Part shown: positions 1-6,548 of the stretch, piece by piece
Layout of the letters: every line of letters starts with the position of its first letter
Position numbering within the stretch: position 1 is the first letter of the stretch
Source of the DNA: Acidobacteriaceae bacterium
GTDB taxonomy: Bacteria > Acidobacteriota > Terriglobia > Terriglobales > Acidobacteriaceae
NCBI GenBank assembly: GCA_003156235.1
Contig: PMGP01000102.1
Location: 1 to 8,766 of the forward strand
Direction: 5' to 3'
DNA length: 8,766 bases
Notes under the pieces: model-generated
What the model saw: the letters and a program-made list of their open reading frames with translations, nothing else
Told to the model about the DNA's origin: nothing
The model's database searches: none
Made by a program: the position numbers and the translations under genes

Positions 1-267
1 GTTGGCTGGCGCGGCACCATGGCTGGCTGCAAGGTGACCGTGCATCAGCATCTGGACGCAACCCTCACATTGACCATCAGAGCACGTCGGATCGGACACT
101 ACAGCGCACAGGGAAAGCTCTTGATGGCGACTGCCTCCCAGCCAGCAAGGGCCGTGGAAAAGACGCGAGGAGGAAAAGTCAAAAAGCCGACTTTACCTCC
201 CCGCTTGCAAATCCCGCAAACAGCGCGGGATTCGCACTTTCCCACCGCCACGACGACAACTGGCTGA
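1..267 (+). CDS. IS transposase, C-terminal fragment (5' end outside window)
   Basis: The reading frame is open from base 1 and ends at TGA 265-267, so this is the tail of a gene that begins upstream. An ATG at 19 is only an internal methionine. The tail contains VTVHQHLDATLTLTIRARRIGHYSAQGK, cut here into its recognisable parts: a 'V-HQHLD-TLTL' strand pair and a 'R-IGHYSAQG' strand, then a basic, proline-containing tail (EKTRGGKVKKPTLPPRLQIP). This pattern is familiar from the C-terminal beta-rich domain of DDE-type transposases of the IS481/ISNCY kind in soil bacteria, where it follows the catalytic core. The DDE residues themselves would lie upstream and cannot be checked. The spaced repeat just downstream fits an IS end. 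The family assignment is from memory; that this is a transposase tail is more secure than which IS family it belongs to. Confidence 0.6.
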   Translation, partial: VGWRGTMAGCKVTVHQHLDATLTLTIRARRIGHYSAQGKLLMATASQPARAVEKTRGGKVKKPTLPPRLQIPQTARDSHFPTATTTTG

Positions 268-275
268 TTTATCAA

Positions 276-308
276 ACCGGACACTTCATTTGCTTCAAAT
301 ACCGGACA
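276..308. repeat. Spaced direct repeat, probable IS terminal region
   Basis: The octamer ACCGGACA occurs at 276-283 and again at 301-308, a spacing of 25 bases, directly after the transposase stop codon. Repeated copies of a short motif at an element end are typical of transposase binding sites. The outer boundary of the element and any target duplication cannot be fixed without the other end. The remaining bases up to 440 show no gene. Confidence 0.4.
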
Positions 309-440
309 TCTGTACTTGCTAAGAACACTATTTACTCATAAGTAACTTCCGCATAGCGGTCCGCATAGCCGGTCACTCGCCCACTTCGCAGAGCGCAGTG
401 GACCGTCCACATCATCATCTCCTGTGTCGTACGCGACTCA

Positions 441-1310
441 TTACAGGTGGAGGCTTGAGGCGAGCCGTGCCAAAAACTCATCGCAGTTCAGGTCGAATGC
501 ACAAAACATTCCCGATCTTGCAGGTGTGTAGCCCATGCCTTCGATTCTGAAAGGTGCTGCGGCATAGAAGAACGCGCCGGTTGCCGCAGTGTCTTTCTTT
601 CTTAAAACCCCATCACGTTTGGTGTCGATGAAGTAACGAATCATTCCAGCCAGAACCTCACGAACGTCAGAGTTTGCCGGAGCTTCCCAATGTCCATCGC
701 CCCGATAGAATACGCGCGAGATGTTGACGGCGACAAGTCCCAACTCGCCATCAGAAGGGTTCACCGTCTTTCGAAGTTGGCGGATTCCTTCAGAGATGGC
801 GTCGAGCGTCCTCTCGGCGGATAAGACCCTCTTACACTCCACAAGGACGCGGCGATCTTCGAACCGAAACTCCACGTCTGGATTATCAGTGCTGAGTTTG
901 GGCTTGAGGTTATCTCGTGCAAGCATCGCTCCGATGGACAGCTCAAACATCGCATTCCGGCCTTGATTGTTCTTTGGGCTTTCGCGTGAGGCATCCGTGG
1001 TGCCTTCTAACGCACGTCTGAGCAACTCATCCGGTATATCGACCTGAGCGGCCCGCAGACACATCAGTGCGTCCACGAATTCGTATCCTTCGACATAGGA
1101 AGCAAGAATCTCAGTCAGCCGCCCAACCTTCTGCACCTCTGTAAAAACCTCGGCTACGCCGATCGCCTTCTCGCGGTCCCTCATGGCGATCACGTTCTCG
1201 CGATAGATGCGGAGCCGATTCCTTTGCGTGATGCCACGCCCGGCGAGCCACACGTCCAGTTCGTCCAGATCGCTGAACAGTGTTGTCTGCGTGAAGGGCG
1301 TGTACTTCAT
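441..1310 (-). CDS. Orphan PD-(D/E)XK nuclease-fold protein (hypothetical)
   Basis: The product has 289 residues and no signal peptide or membrane segment, so it is cytoplasmic. Residues 115-181 carry the signature of a PD-(D/E)XK nuclease core: E123 in a helix (NAMFELSIGAML), then P144-D145, a beta hairpin, and E158-C159-K160 on a hydrophobic strand (RRVLVECKRV), followed by a helix with Q178. This is the layout of restriction-endonuclease-like folds that bind Mg2+ at the D and E residues. Residues 1-110 are mainly helical and may be a regulatory or DNA-binding part. Residues 185-289 alternate strands and helices of unknown role. The start is supported by AGGAG (minus strand, 1327-1323) 12 bases upstream, a slightly long spacing. 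There is no methylase or helicase beside it, so it is not an evident restriction system. Position next to an IS fragment suggests mobile or defence DNA. The true substrate is unknown. Confidence 0.75.
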   Translation of the reverse strand: MKYTPFTQTTLFSDLDELDVWLAGRGITQRNRLRIYRENVIAMRDREKAIGVAEVFTEVQKVGRLTEILASYVEGYEFVDALMCLRAAQVDIPDELLRRALEGTTDASRESPKNNQGRNAMFELSIGAMLARDNLKPKLSTDNPDVEFRFEDRRVLVECKRVLSAERTLDAISEGIRQLRKTVNPSDGELGLVAVNISRVFYRGDGHWEAPANSDVREVLAGMIRYFIDTKRDGVLRKKDTAATGAFFYAAAPFRIEGMGYTPARSGMFCAFDLNCDEFLARLASSLHL

Positions 1311-1791
1311 GATCAGAGACTACTCCTTTCCCACGACTGTGCTACCATTCTCAGCAATTCGGGTTCCGCAAGAACCCAGTGGAGCACGACAATGAAGACA
1401 GCGCACGTGAACGAAGCGGGTATCGGTGATGCAGACCCTCGCTGAACCGGGGAGTCTTGCGCTGCTTGAGACGGGGCTGCTTGAGCTGGGTGGAGGCGGG
1501 ACAGGTTCAGCCACGGAAGTGTCGTTGGCGACGACTCTTTTACAAACACGTAGCATCTCTGGAGTTCTCCGCCGGTTCGCTCTTCCTCCAGCGCTATCTC
1601 TTTCTTGCGGCTTCCCATCAATGGTCCGGGCAGGTTACCAGCGCGAGGCCGGTCCGGTCTCCTGCCGGGTGAGAATGCTGCAACGCCGGGCAAGAGCTGT
1701 TTATATTCAGCACAACCTTGATGCGGAACTGCCCGGCTCCGATAAGATGGTGCTAAAGCTGTCGGCGTTTACCCGCGACGAGGGACAAATT
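1311..1791. other. Intergenic region, no convincing gene
   Basis: This lies between the divergently transcribed nuclease-like gene and the 121-residue gene. Frames on both strands stay open across parts of it, including an in-frame extension of the downstream gene up to 1426. Their translations are low-complexity and domain-free (glycine-rich on plus, proline/serine-rich on minus) and lack Shine-Dalgarno sequences. The promoters of both flanking genes must lie here, but I could not find a good -35/-10 pair. A nested inverted repeat at 1685-1737 is the only clear structure. Confidence 0.5.
1685..1737. repeat. Nested inverted repeat upstream of 1792 gene
   Basis: GCCGGGCA (1685-1692) is perfectly complementary to TGCCCGGC (1730-1737). 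Inside it, GCTG (1696-1699) can pair with CAGC (1708-1711) around an AT-rich loop, and CAAG (1691-1694) could instead pair with CTTG (1717-1720). It lies about 55 bases upstream of the next start codon, so it could be a leader RNA structure or an operator. No known class is recognised. Confidence 0.35.
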
Positions 1792-2157
1792 ATGAGCACC
1801 CCTTGGGCAACAGGAATGAAGGCCACCTCCATCGAAGAGCCGGTGCGGCTGATGCCGACCCTCACTGGCGCAATTCTTGGCTGTGGTGGCTGGGTGCTAA
1901 GCCGCGGCGCCAACGATGCCGGTACAGTGAACATCTTGTTTGAGTTCGAACGGCAAGCCTGTATGGAGATTTACACTGTGCTGGCCGCCACCGGGGTGGA
2001 ACTGAGCCGGAGCGGCCACATCTGGTTTACCGAACTTTGCCAGTGCACTCGCGTCAATCGACAGGATTGCGGCACGGAGATCGTCAGCGTCGAGTTGGAG
2101 ATTCAGACCTTCCCGCAGGTGATGGTGCTTGGATCACAGGCAGGGCTGGTTACGTAA
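1792..2157 (+). CDS. Conserved hypothetical protein, 121 aa
   Basis: The start ATG at 1792 was chosen because GAGGGA (1780-1785) sits 6 bases upstream, and because the protein only looks organised from this methionine (MSTPWATGMKATS). The frame is open upstream to 1426, but that part is low-complexity and has no ribosome site. The product is soluble, with no signal peptide or membrane helix. Its predicted order is strand (GGWVLSRG, about 32-39), strand (GTVNILFEFE, about 44-53), helix (RQACMEIYTVLAATG, about 54-68), strand (VELSRSGHIWFTELCQC, about 69-85) and a final strand (EIVSVELEIQTF, about 95-106). This order resembles a ferredoxin-like or ACT-like fold, which is an inference. Several cysteines are present (GCGG, QACM, LCQC, DCGT), but they do not form a recognisable metal site. 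I remember close relatives of this sequence as uncharacterised proteins in Acidobacteriota. Function unknown. Confidence 0.65.
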   Translation: MSTPWATGMKATSIEEPVRLMPTLTGAILGCGGWVLSRGANDAGTVNILFEFERQACMEIYTVLAATGVELSRSGHIWFTELCQCTRVNRQDCGTEIVSVELEIQTFPQVMVLGSQAGLVT

Positions 2158-2498
2158 GTTGTGCGGTCGTCTTCACGCCAAGGGGGCTTGGCCCTGCCGG
2201 CGTCTATACAAACAATGCGGAAGCTTCCCGAGGTTCTCTGTGAGGTCCACCAGTGCCCTTTCGGAATCCCCGCAACTGTCCGTACCGTGGCCAATAGCTG
2301 AGTACCACCACGCTGACCCGAACCCTACGCTGCCACGGCGGAGCTATCTCTTGGATAATTGGAGACGTGGAATAATCAGCGCTCTAAGCGTGTAAAGGGG
2401 GAGACCTAAAGCGCCTGTGGCGCATCGGATGGTGAGAGGACAGCCGAATAGGTTGCCCCCCCTGCGCCGGTGCCTTCGAACGCACTGACCAACTAAGG
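2158..2498. other. Intergenic region between convergent genes
   Basis: This 341-base stretch separates the 3' ends of the plus-strand 121-residue gene and the minus-strand heme-protein gene. It shows no frame with a start, ribosome site and organised protein. It contains a short GCCAAG/CTTGGC hairpin at 2177-2192 without a T-tract, and the larger foldable element at 2397-2460. Confidence 0.5.
2397..2460 (-). ncRNA. Possible structured RNA: three-way junction
   Basis: A closing helix pairs GGGGG (2397-2401) and ACCTA (2404-2408) with TAGGT (2449-2453) and CCCCC (2456-2460), interrupted only by one A/G mismatch and one G-T wobble. Inside it are a perfect hairpin GCGCC-TGT-GGCGC (2411-2423) and a second arm TCGG (2425-2428) with CCGA (2444-2447). 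Together they form a compact three-way junction of 64 bases. On the minus strand it starts about 39 bases past the stop codon of the heme-protein gene and is followed by TTT, so it could be that operon's 3' structure or terminator. The fold is symmetrical on paper, so the strand is a guess. I do not recognise an Rfam family. Confidence 0.35.
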
Positions 2499-3590
2499 TT
2501 ACTGAATTCTCCCGATCCGGATTTCCTTTACCATCCGCACACTGCGGTCGATGAAGAAGTCAGACCTGGAAACTATGTGATAGCGGCCGGAACCTGCGCC
2601 AAGCGCCTGGCCATCTTCCCGGTCGGCCAGCAGAACGCTCTTGCCTTCTGGGGCGGCAAAAACCTCACTGCCGGAAAAGAGTGAACGATAACCGTCCGCG
2701 GCGGTCACCAGGACCCAAGTCTTGCTGGGATCGGTGCCAGGGGGCAGCAGCGGACGAAGCAGGGCGTCCAGACTGGTCCCCTGCCAGGTATGGCGGCCAT
2801 GGAAGCCTTTTCCCAGACCAAAGGTCGTATCCTGCCAGGCGGATTTGGGCAAGCGACGGTATTGTTGTGCTGTCAAGGGCGTTTGTTTACCGTCAGGCCC
2901 GACAAGCATAGGAACGTCGATCACCGCGTTCTTTGCGGTTGCACGCGTATCCTTCACCGGAATGCCGACCTGGTGAACGTTGATTTCCACTACATCCTCT
3001 ATATAGCGTCTGCTGGAATCGTCCGATGAGGTCACAAGCAGCCACCCCTGGGGAACCGACAATACGGGAGCTGGATTTCCGGTGTGGCAGGCGGAACAAG
3101 TTTGCAGATTCAATCCGCCGCGCTCTTCCGCGTTGTGCAAAATCGTTGGATTGCTGTTGTCATTGCCGAGCGGTTGGTGATGATGAGGAAACAACAGTCG
3201 CGCCCTCTCGACCAGCAGTGGCCCCCCATCGTTGGCCAGATAGGCCTCGCTGTAAGAAAGCAGACTCTGCTCGCCCCCCCGTCCCTTGACGGTGATGTAG
3301 GTGTCCAGCGCTTCGTTGAAACCGTCGTCCTCCTTTTTCACCTGGACACGATCGAGGATATCTTTCAGCGCGTAGCCTTCAACTTCAATCGTGCTGCGGT
3401 ATTGGCCGTTGCTCCCCGTCACCTTTACCAGTCGGCGGTAGGTCGGCAACCCGCGCGTCAGCGCAACATTCAGTTGGCCGGGCCGAGCCACCGCACCTTT
3501 GAAGTAGACGGCGTGAGTTGAGGCATCGGGCAAAACAGCGGCTTGCCCGAATGGCACCACAAACAGGAATAGCAAGACAAGAAATGGCAT
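2499..3590 (-). CDS. Secreted heme c protein with tandem sulfite-oxidase-like domains
   Basis: The start ATG at 3590 has AGGAG about 7 bases upstream and begins a clear signal peptide (MPFLVLLFLFVVPFGQAA). The frame is open to an ATG at 3677, but that would overlap the promoter. The 363-residue product is exported to the periplasm. CSACH at residues 165-169 is a CXXCH site for one covalently bound heme c. Residues about 65-205 and 265-361 look like two copies of one fold: each has a G-(Y/T)-(A/S)-L-(K/D)-x-(I/L)-L helix, a strand, L(L/F)-(S/G)-x-SE, then LL(V/A)-(E/D)-R, and ends in a G-x-(L/Y)-x-(L/I)-V...SD/DD...V-x-I strand pair. This matches the ligand-binding fold of molybdopterin-dependent (sulfite-oxidase-type) oxidoreductases. 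The only cysteines are the two of the heme motif, so the usual cysteine ligand to molybdenum is missing and catalysis is doubtful. The heme site lies in an insertion in the first copy. It probably partners with the upstream receptor. Confidence 0.75.
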   Translation of the reverse strand: MPFLVLLFLFVVPFGQAAVLPDASTHAVYFKGAVARPGQLNVALTRGLPTYRRLVKVTGSNGQYRSTIEVEGYALKDILDRVQVKKEDDGFNEALDTYITVKGRGGEQSLLSYSEAYLANDGGPLLVERARLLFPHHHQPLGNDNSNPTILHNAEERGGLNLQTCSACHTGNPAPVLSVPQGWLLVTSSDDSSRRYIEDVVEINVHQVGIPVKDTRATAKNAVIDVPMLVGPDGKQTPLTAQQYRRLPKSAWQDTTFGLGKGFHGRHTWQGTSLDALLRPLLPPGTDPSKTWVLVTAADGYRSLFSGSEVFAAPEGKSVLLADREDGQALGAGSGRYHIVSRSDFFIDRSVRMVKEIRIGRIQ

Positions 3591-3647
3591 AGCACTCTCC
3601 TTGCGCACTTCGCGGAAATCAACCTTCGCCCTGTGCGGATCACACTT

Positions 3648-3677
3648 ATAATAAGGACAATTAACTAATAATGGCAA
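3648..3677 (-). promoter_or_regulatory. Sigma70-type promoter for the heme-protein gene
   Basis: On the minus strand TTGCCA (3677-3672, five of six to TTGACA) is followed after 18 bases by TATTAT (3653-3648, five of six to TATAAT). Transcription would start near 3641, giving a leader of about 50 bases before the ATG at 3590. This supports that start over the ATG at 3677, and shows the gene can be transcribed independently of the receptor gene upstream. Confidence 0.55.
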
Positions 3678-3682
3678 TTAAC
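3658..3682. promoter_or_regulatory. Direct repeat overlapping promoter, candidate operator
   Basis: CAATTAAC occurs at 3658-3665 and 3675-3682, 17 bases apart start to start, overlapping the spacer and the -35 element of the promoter at 3648-3677. Such placement would let a bound regulator block polymerase. No regulator is encoded in the window, and the AT-richness makes chance repeats easier. Confidence 0.35.
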
Positions 3683-3754
3683 ATGAAAAAACAACTTGCA
3701 AACAATCCTGTTGGCGGGTGACCCAAATCTCAATCTACCACCAGAATTGGGCGC

Positions 3755-3780
3755 CCCAGGTCTCGATTTTGAGACCTGGG
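3755..3780. repeat. Perfect 10-bp inverted repeat, REP-like element
   Basis: CCCAGGTCTC (3755-3764) and GAGACCTGGG (3771-3780) are perfect complements around the six-base loop GATTTT. A degenerate half copy lies beside it (on the minus strand ATTGAGATTTGGGTCACCC against ATCGAGACCTGGGGCGCCC, 14 of 19 identical). There is no T-tract on either side, so it is not a classical terminator. Its place between the receptor and heme-protein genes fits a dispersed REP-type palindrome that may also set the relative expression of the two genes. The rest of 3683-3890 shows nothing else clear. Confidence 0.5.
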
Positions 3781-3890
3781 ATCGATCAACCCATCCCGCC
3801 GCGCGCCGGTCCAGAAAGAGGCGATAGCGAGTTGGCTGCGCACCCGGCGCGGAATCCTGCGTGTGGGCCGGCAGTGTGTTGAAAGCTGCG

Positions 3891-6416
3891 TTAGAATTTG
3901 TAGCGCATGTTGACGAACCAGTTCCGGCCTTCTTCCGGAATGTCCAACGTCTGATAGTAGTTGCGGTCTAGGAGGTTTTTCACGCCGGCCTGGAGGCTCG
4001 CTCCCTTGTAGAGATGAGCGGTTCCACCCACATCCCAAGTGGCGAAATTCGACATGCGAACGGCCTCGTAGTAGTAAGTGCCGCTATGCTTATAGCTGTC
4101 GATGGCCTTGTTGCCACTTTCATAACGAAGAGTCGAGTTCACCATCGCCTGGTAAGGCAGGTGCAGCGTCGCCATCCCCACGGCCTTGTGCTTGGGAAGG
4201 TCGGTTGCGGTCAGGCAGGTATTGTCCGGGGTTGTCGTTTCCATCGCATTGCTGCCGGTGCCGACCACCAGATACCCTCCTGTGTAGCATGGATATACCT
4301 CGCTACCTATTGTAGTCAGGCCCGGAAAGGTGAAGCCGTCGATCTCCTTGTTGACATACGTGTAGTTGGCATCGAAGGCCAGCCTTTGTACCGGAGTTGA
4401 ATGCACCGTAAGCTCAACTCCCTGGTGGGTCTCATGGCTGGCGTTTTCGTTTACGGAGCAGCTGTTAGACTTCGTGCATGCCCCAGGAAATTCGGCTTGC
4501 AAACTGAGCGGAGCAGGAATCGATTCGATGGCATTCCTCAAGTCACTGCGGAAAAATTCCACTTGTGCAACAGTGTTTCCCGGAAAGACTCGCGAATAGC
4601 CAATCTCCCAGTTCCGCGAGCGCTCGGTCTGCAAATTCGGATTGGGAATCCCCTTACCCATCTTGTAGGAGAACATATCCTTCATTACTGGGAAGCGGCT
4701 CTTTTCCGTGAATCCGACAAACAGACGGCTAAAATCCTTGAAGGTATAGGCCGCTGAAACCTGGGGATTGTAGGCCCACTGATGCGGCGTGCACGCTTTT
4801 AAGTTGTTCTTGTCCGAGTTGCTGGGGCACGCGGGAGATACAAAAGCGTAGAAACTGTTTTTGCTGTCGGAAGCTTGCAGGCCGTCTATGTGATCGAGGC
4901 TTATGCCGCCGGTGACCGTCAACCGCGACGTGATGGTGATAACGTCCTGCAGGCCGATGGAGGAAATCTGCTGGCGAGTGAGGCCATACCGGGGCAAGTC
5001 GGAGGCCGGCGCAACCTCAGGAACCTCTTTATGCGTATCGTCTTTGAAGTAGAACGAGCCGCTGATTGCGTTCCTCTTTACCAGCTTGGTGTCAAACTCC
5101 GTAGAGAAGCCGTCCGAGTGATCGTCGTAAAGCGAAATGTACGAAAGATTCAGTTTTGCCGGGATGTAAGGAAGTCCCGTGTAGAAGTTCATCTTATTGG
5201 GATACTGGTCATAAAAGACGCGCGTCTTCAGTGAGCTTTTCTGGCCCAGCCCCGTGTCGGAATGGAAGTGGTAGCTGACCTTGTCCCAGAAGCTCCAGCT
5301 GCGGTACGGCGTACCGTTGTTGTTTGTATAGCAAGCGGGGATGGTGATGGTTGATGCGCTGCACCCGGTGCCATTCAGTGGATCGTTGCCCGTAATGAGC
5401 GGTATGCCGCTATTCGCCTTCTGGCTCATATAGCTGAAGACATATTCGTCCTGGCCCCTGGGTGTCCAGCCGATGCGGCCGTTATACGTGGCATTTTGTG
5501 CATAGGAGTGATTTAACCGGTCGTTCGGCTGCGCCACATTGTTGACAAAGTTCCCCGAGAGAGGAATGTAATTATCCTGCATCCAGTTCATCGAACCCTG
5601 AACGAAGAAATGGGAGATACGAGAGCCCAGGCGTATTGACGAGAGGAATCCATCTCCGGAATAGCCTTCGGTCAGCAATTCCCCTTCGTACTTTTTCTGC
5701 GGCTCCTTGGTAACGATATTGATGGCGCCGCCCACCGCATTCGGTCCCATCAAGGCCGACGAGAAGCCCTTGGCGACCTGAATCTCCGCGATATCGGTGG
5801 TCGGAATCTGCCTGAAGTCCAGGGTTGCGTCGTAGGGGTCGTTCATCAGGACGCCGTCGACATAAAGCGGAACCTGCAGGTAGCTGAAGCCGTGAATGGA
5901 GATCTGCTCCTGGTTCCTTCCGCTATAGCTATGCGTGACCGAGACGCCGGGCAGGTTTTCCATGGCCTGGGCGGCATTCACCTCGTTCTGCTTAGCCATT
6001 TCCAACTGGTCGATGCTGTCGGAGAGAGGCGAGAGCTGGGAGACCGGGGCGGTGACGTTCACCTGCACGGTGCCGAGATGGAAGGGATGCGCCGGATCCA
6101 GCTTGACAACCTCGAGGATTACCTGGTCAAGCTCCTTGACTTCCGCTTCGGCCTGATCGGCGGTCAAGGGCAGCGCTGGCAGCGGCGCGAGCTGAATCTT
6201 GCTCTCGGAGTGAGCCGTGATCCAGAGCGCGACATTCGAGCGGATTTCGAGGATGGTGCCCTGTTGCGCGGCAGCGTCGGCAGGCGCCAACTGTTGCAAG
6301 TAGGCGATATCCTGCTCCCAGGTCTGGGGATGTTCGGTTTGAGCAAACGCCGTCGCGGCCGTTAGAGCCATCGATGCGCACAGGCCAAAGTACAACAAAT
6401 GTTTAGTACAAGCCAT
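3891..6416 (-). CDS. TonB-dependent outer-membrane receptor
   Basis: The start ATG at 6416 has GGAG 8 bases upstream and gives a typical signal peptide (MACTKHLLYF...TAATAFAQ, cleavage near residue 25). An ATG at 6443 would precede the signal peptide wrongly. The 841-residue product is an outer-membrane barrel importing a ligand with energy from TonB/ExbBD. Residues 26-112 are an extension not usual for the family. A possible TonB box (TVQVNVTAPV, 116-125) follows. The plug domain is about 130-240, with the NLPGVSV, SIHGF, LYVDGV, IAEIQVAKG and NAVGGAINIVTK motifs. The barrel is about 241-841 and ends in the standard aromatic terminus (NWFVNMRYKF). The mature protein has eight cysteines in four close pairs: 352/362, 530/542, 647/653 and 710/734. 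The downstream secreted heme protein is its probable partner. The substrate (metal chelate, heme or other) cannot be told from sequence alone. Confidence 0.93.
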   Translation of the reverse strand: MACTKHLLYFGLCASMALTAATAFAQTEHPQTWEQDIAYLQQLAPADAAAQQGTILEIRSNVALWITAHSESKIQLAPLPALPLTADQAEAEVKELDQVILEVVKLDPAHPFHLGTVQVNVTAPVSQLSPLSDSIDQLEMAKQNEVNAAQAMENLPGVSVTHSYSGRNQEQISIHGFSYLQVPLYVDGVLMNDPYDATLDFRQIPTTDIAEIQVAKGFSSALMGPNAVGGAINIVTKEPQKKYEGELLTEGYSGDGFLSSIRLGSRISHFFVQGSMNWMQDNYIPLSGNFVNNVAQPNDRLNHSYAQNATYNGRIGWTPRGQDEYVFSYMSQKANSGIPLITGNDPLNGTGCSASTITIPACYTNNNGTPYRSWSFWDKVSYHFHSDTGLGQKSSLKTRVFYDQYPNKMNFYTGLPYIPAKLNLSYISLYDDHSDGFSTEFDTKLVKRNAISGSFYFKDDTHKEVPEVAPASDLPRYGLTRQQISSIGLQDVITITSRLTVTGGISLDHIDGLQASDSKNSFYAFVSPACPSNSDKNNLKACTPHQWAYNPQVSAAYTFKDFSRLFVGFTEKSRFPVMKDMFSYKMGKGIPNPNLQTERSRNWEIGYSRVFPGNTVAQVEFFRSDLRNAIESIPAPLSLQAEFPGACTKSNSCSVNENASHETHQGVELTVHSTPVQRLAFDANYTYVNKEIDGFTFPGLTTIGSEVYPCYTGGYLVVGTGSNAMETTTPDNTCLTATDLPKHKAVGMATLHLPYQAMVNSTLRYESGNKAIDSYKHSGTYYYEAVRMSNFATWDVGGTAHLYKGASLQAGVKNLLDRNYYQTLDIPEEGRNWFVNMRYKF

Positions 6417-6548
6417 TCTCGTTTCTCCATGACACACTACCAATGTGCGGTTATGTTAATCCACGGCGCGGCGGGCGTACAAGAACAATTTAAATATCTT
6501 ATTTTGTTTGTCTTGCATACATTACCATATGCCGAGTTATTCGTCTCG
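6417..6548 (-). promoter_or_regulatory. AT-rich upstream region of the receptor gene
   Basis: Between the receptor start and the conserved part of the divergent gene lies a markedly AT-rich stretch, densest at about 6483-6545, unlike the coding DNA on both sides. It must hold the receptor promoter. Several weak -10-like hexamers are present on the minus strand (TAAGAT, TAACAT) but none has a good -35 partner, and I see no clear Fur-type operator. Confidence 0.4.

Noticed and set aside
1426..1791. N-terminal extension of the 121-residue protein to an ATG at 1426.
   Set aside because: The added 122 residues are low-complexity and domain-free with no ribosome site, while 1792 has a good one.
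2177..2192. GCCAAG-GGGG-CTTGGC hairpin 20 bases after the stop of the 121-residue gene, as a terminator.
   Set aside because: The stem is only 6 bp and no T-tract follows, so termination is not supported.
2262..2281. A stretch with CCCCGCAACTGT, like the conserved core of cobalamin riboswitches.
   Set aside because: The preceding GGTG-AA-TCC element and a proper downstream B12 box are missing, and no plus-strand gene follows that it could control.
3591..3677. Earlier start for the heme protein at 3677.
   Set aside because: It would place 29 residues before the signal peptide and overlap the -35 element; 3590 has a strong ribosome site.
5892..6365. A 157-codon plus-strand frame inside the receptor gene.
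   Set aside because: It is the antisense shadow of the receptor's N-terminal region, with arginine-rich low-information sequence.
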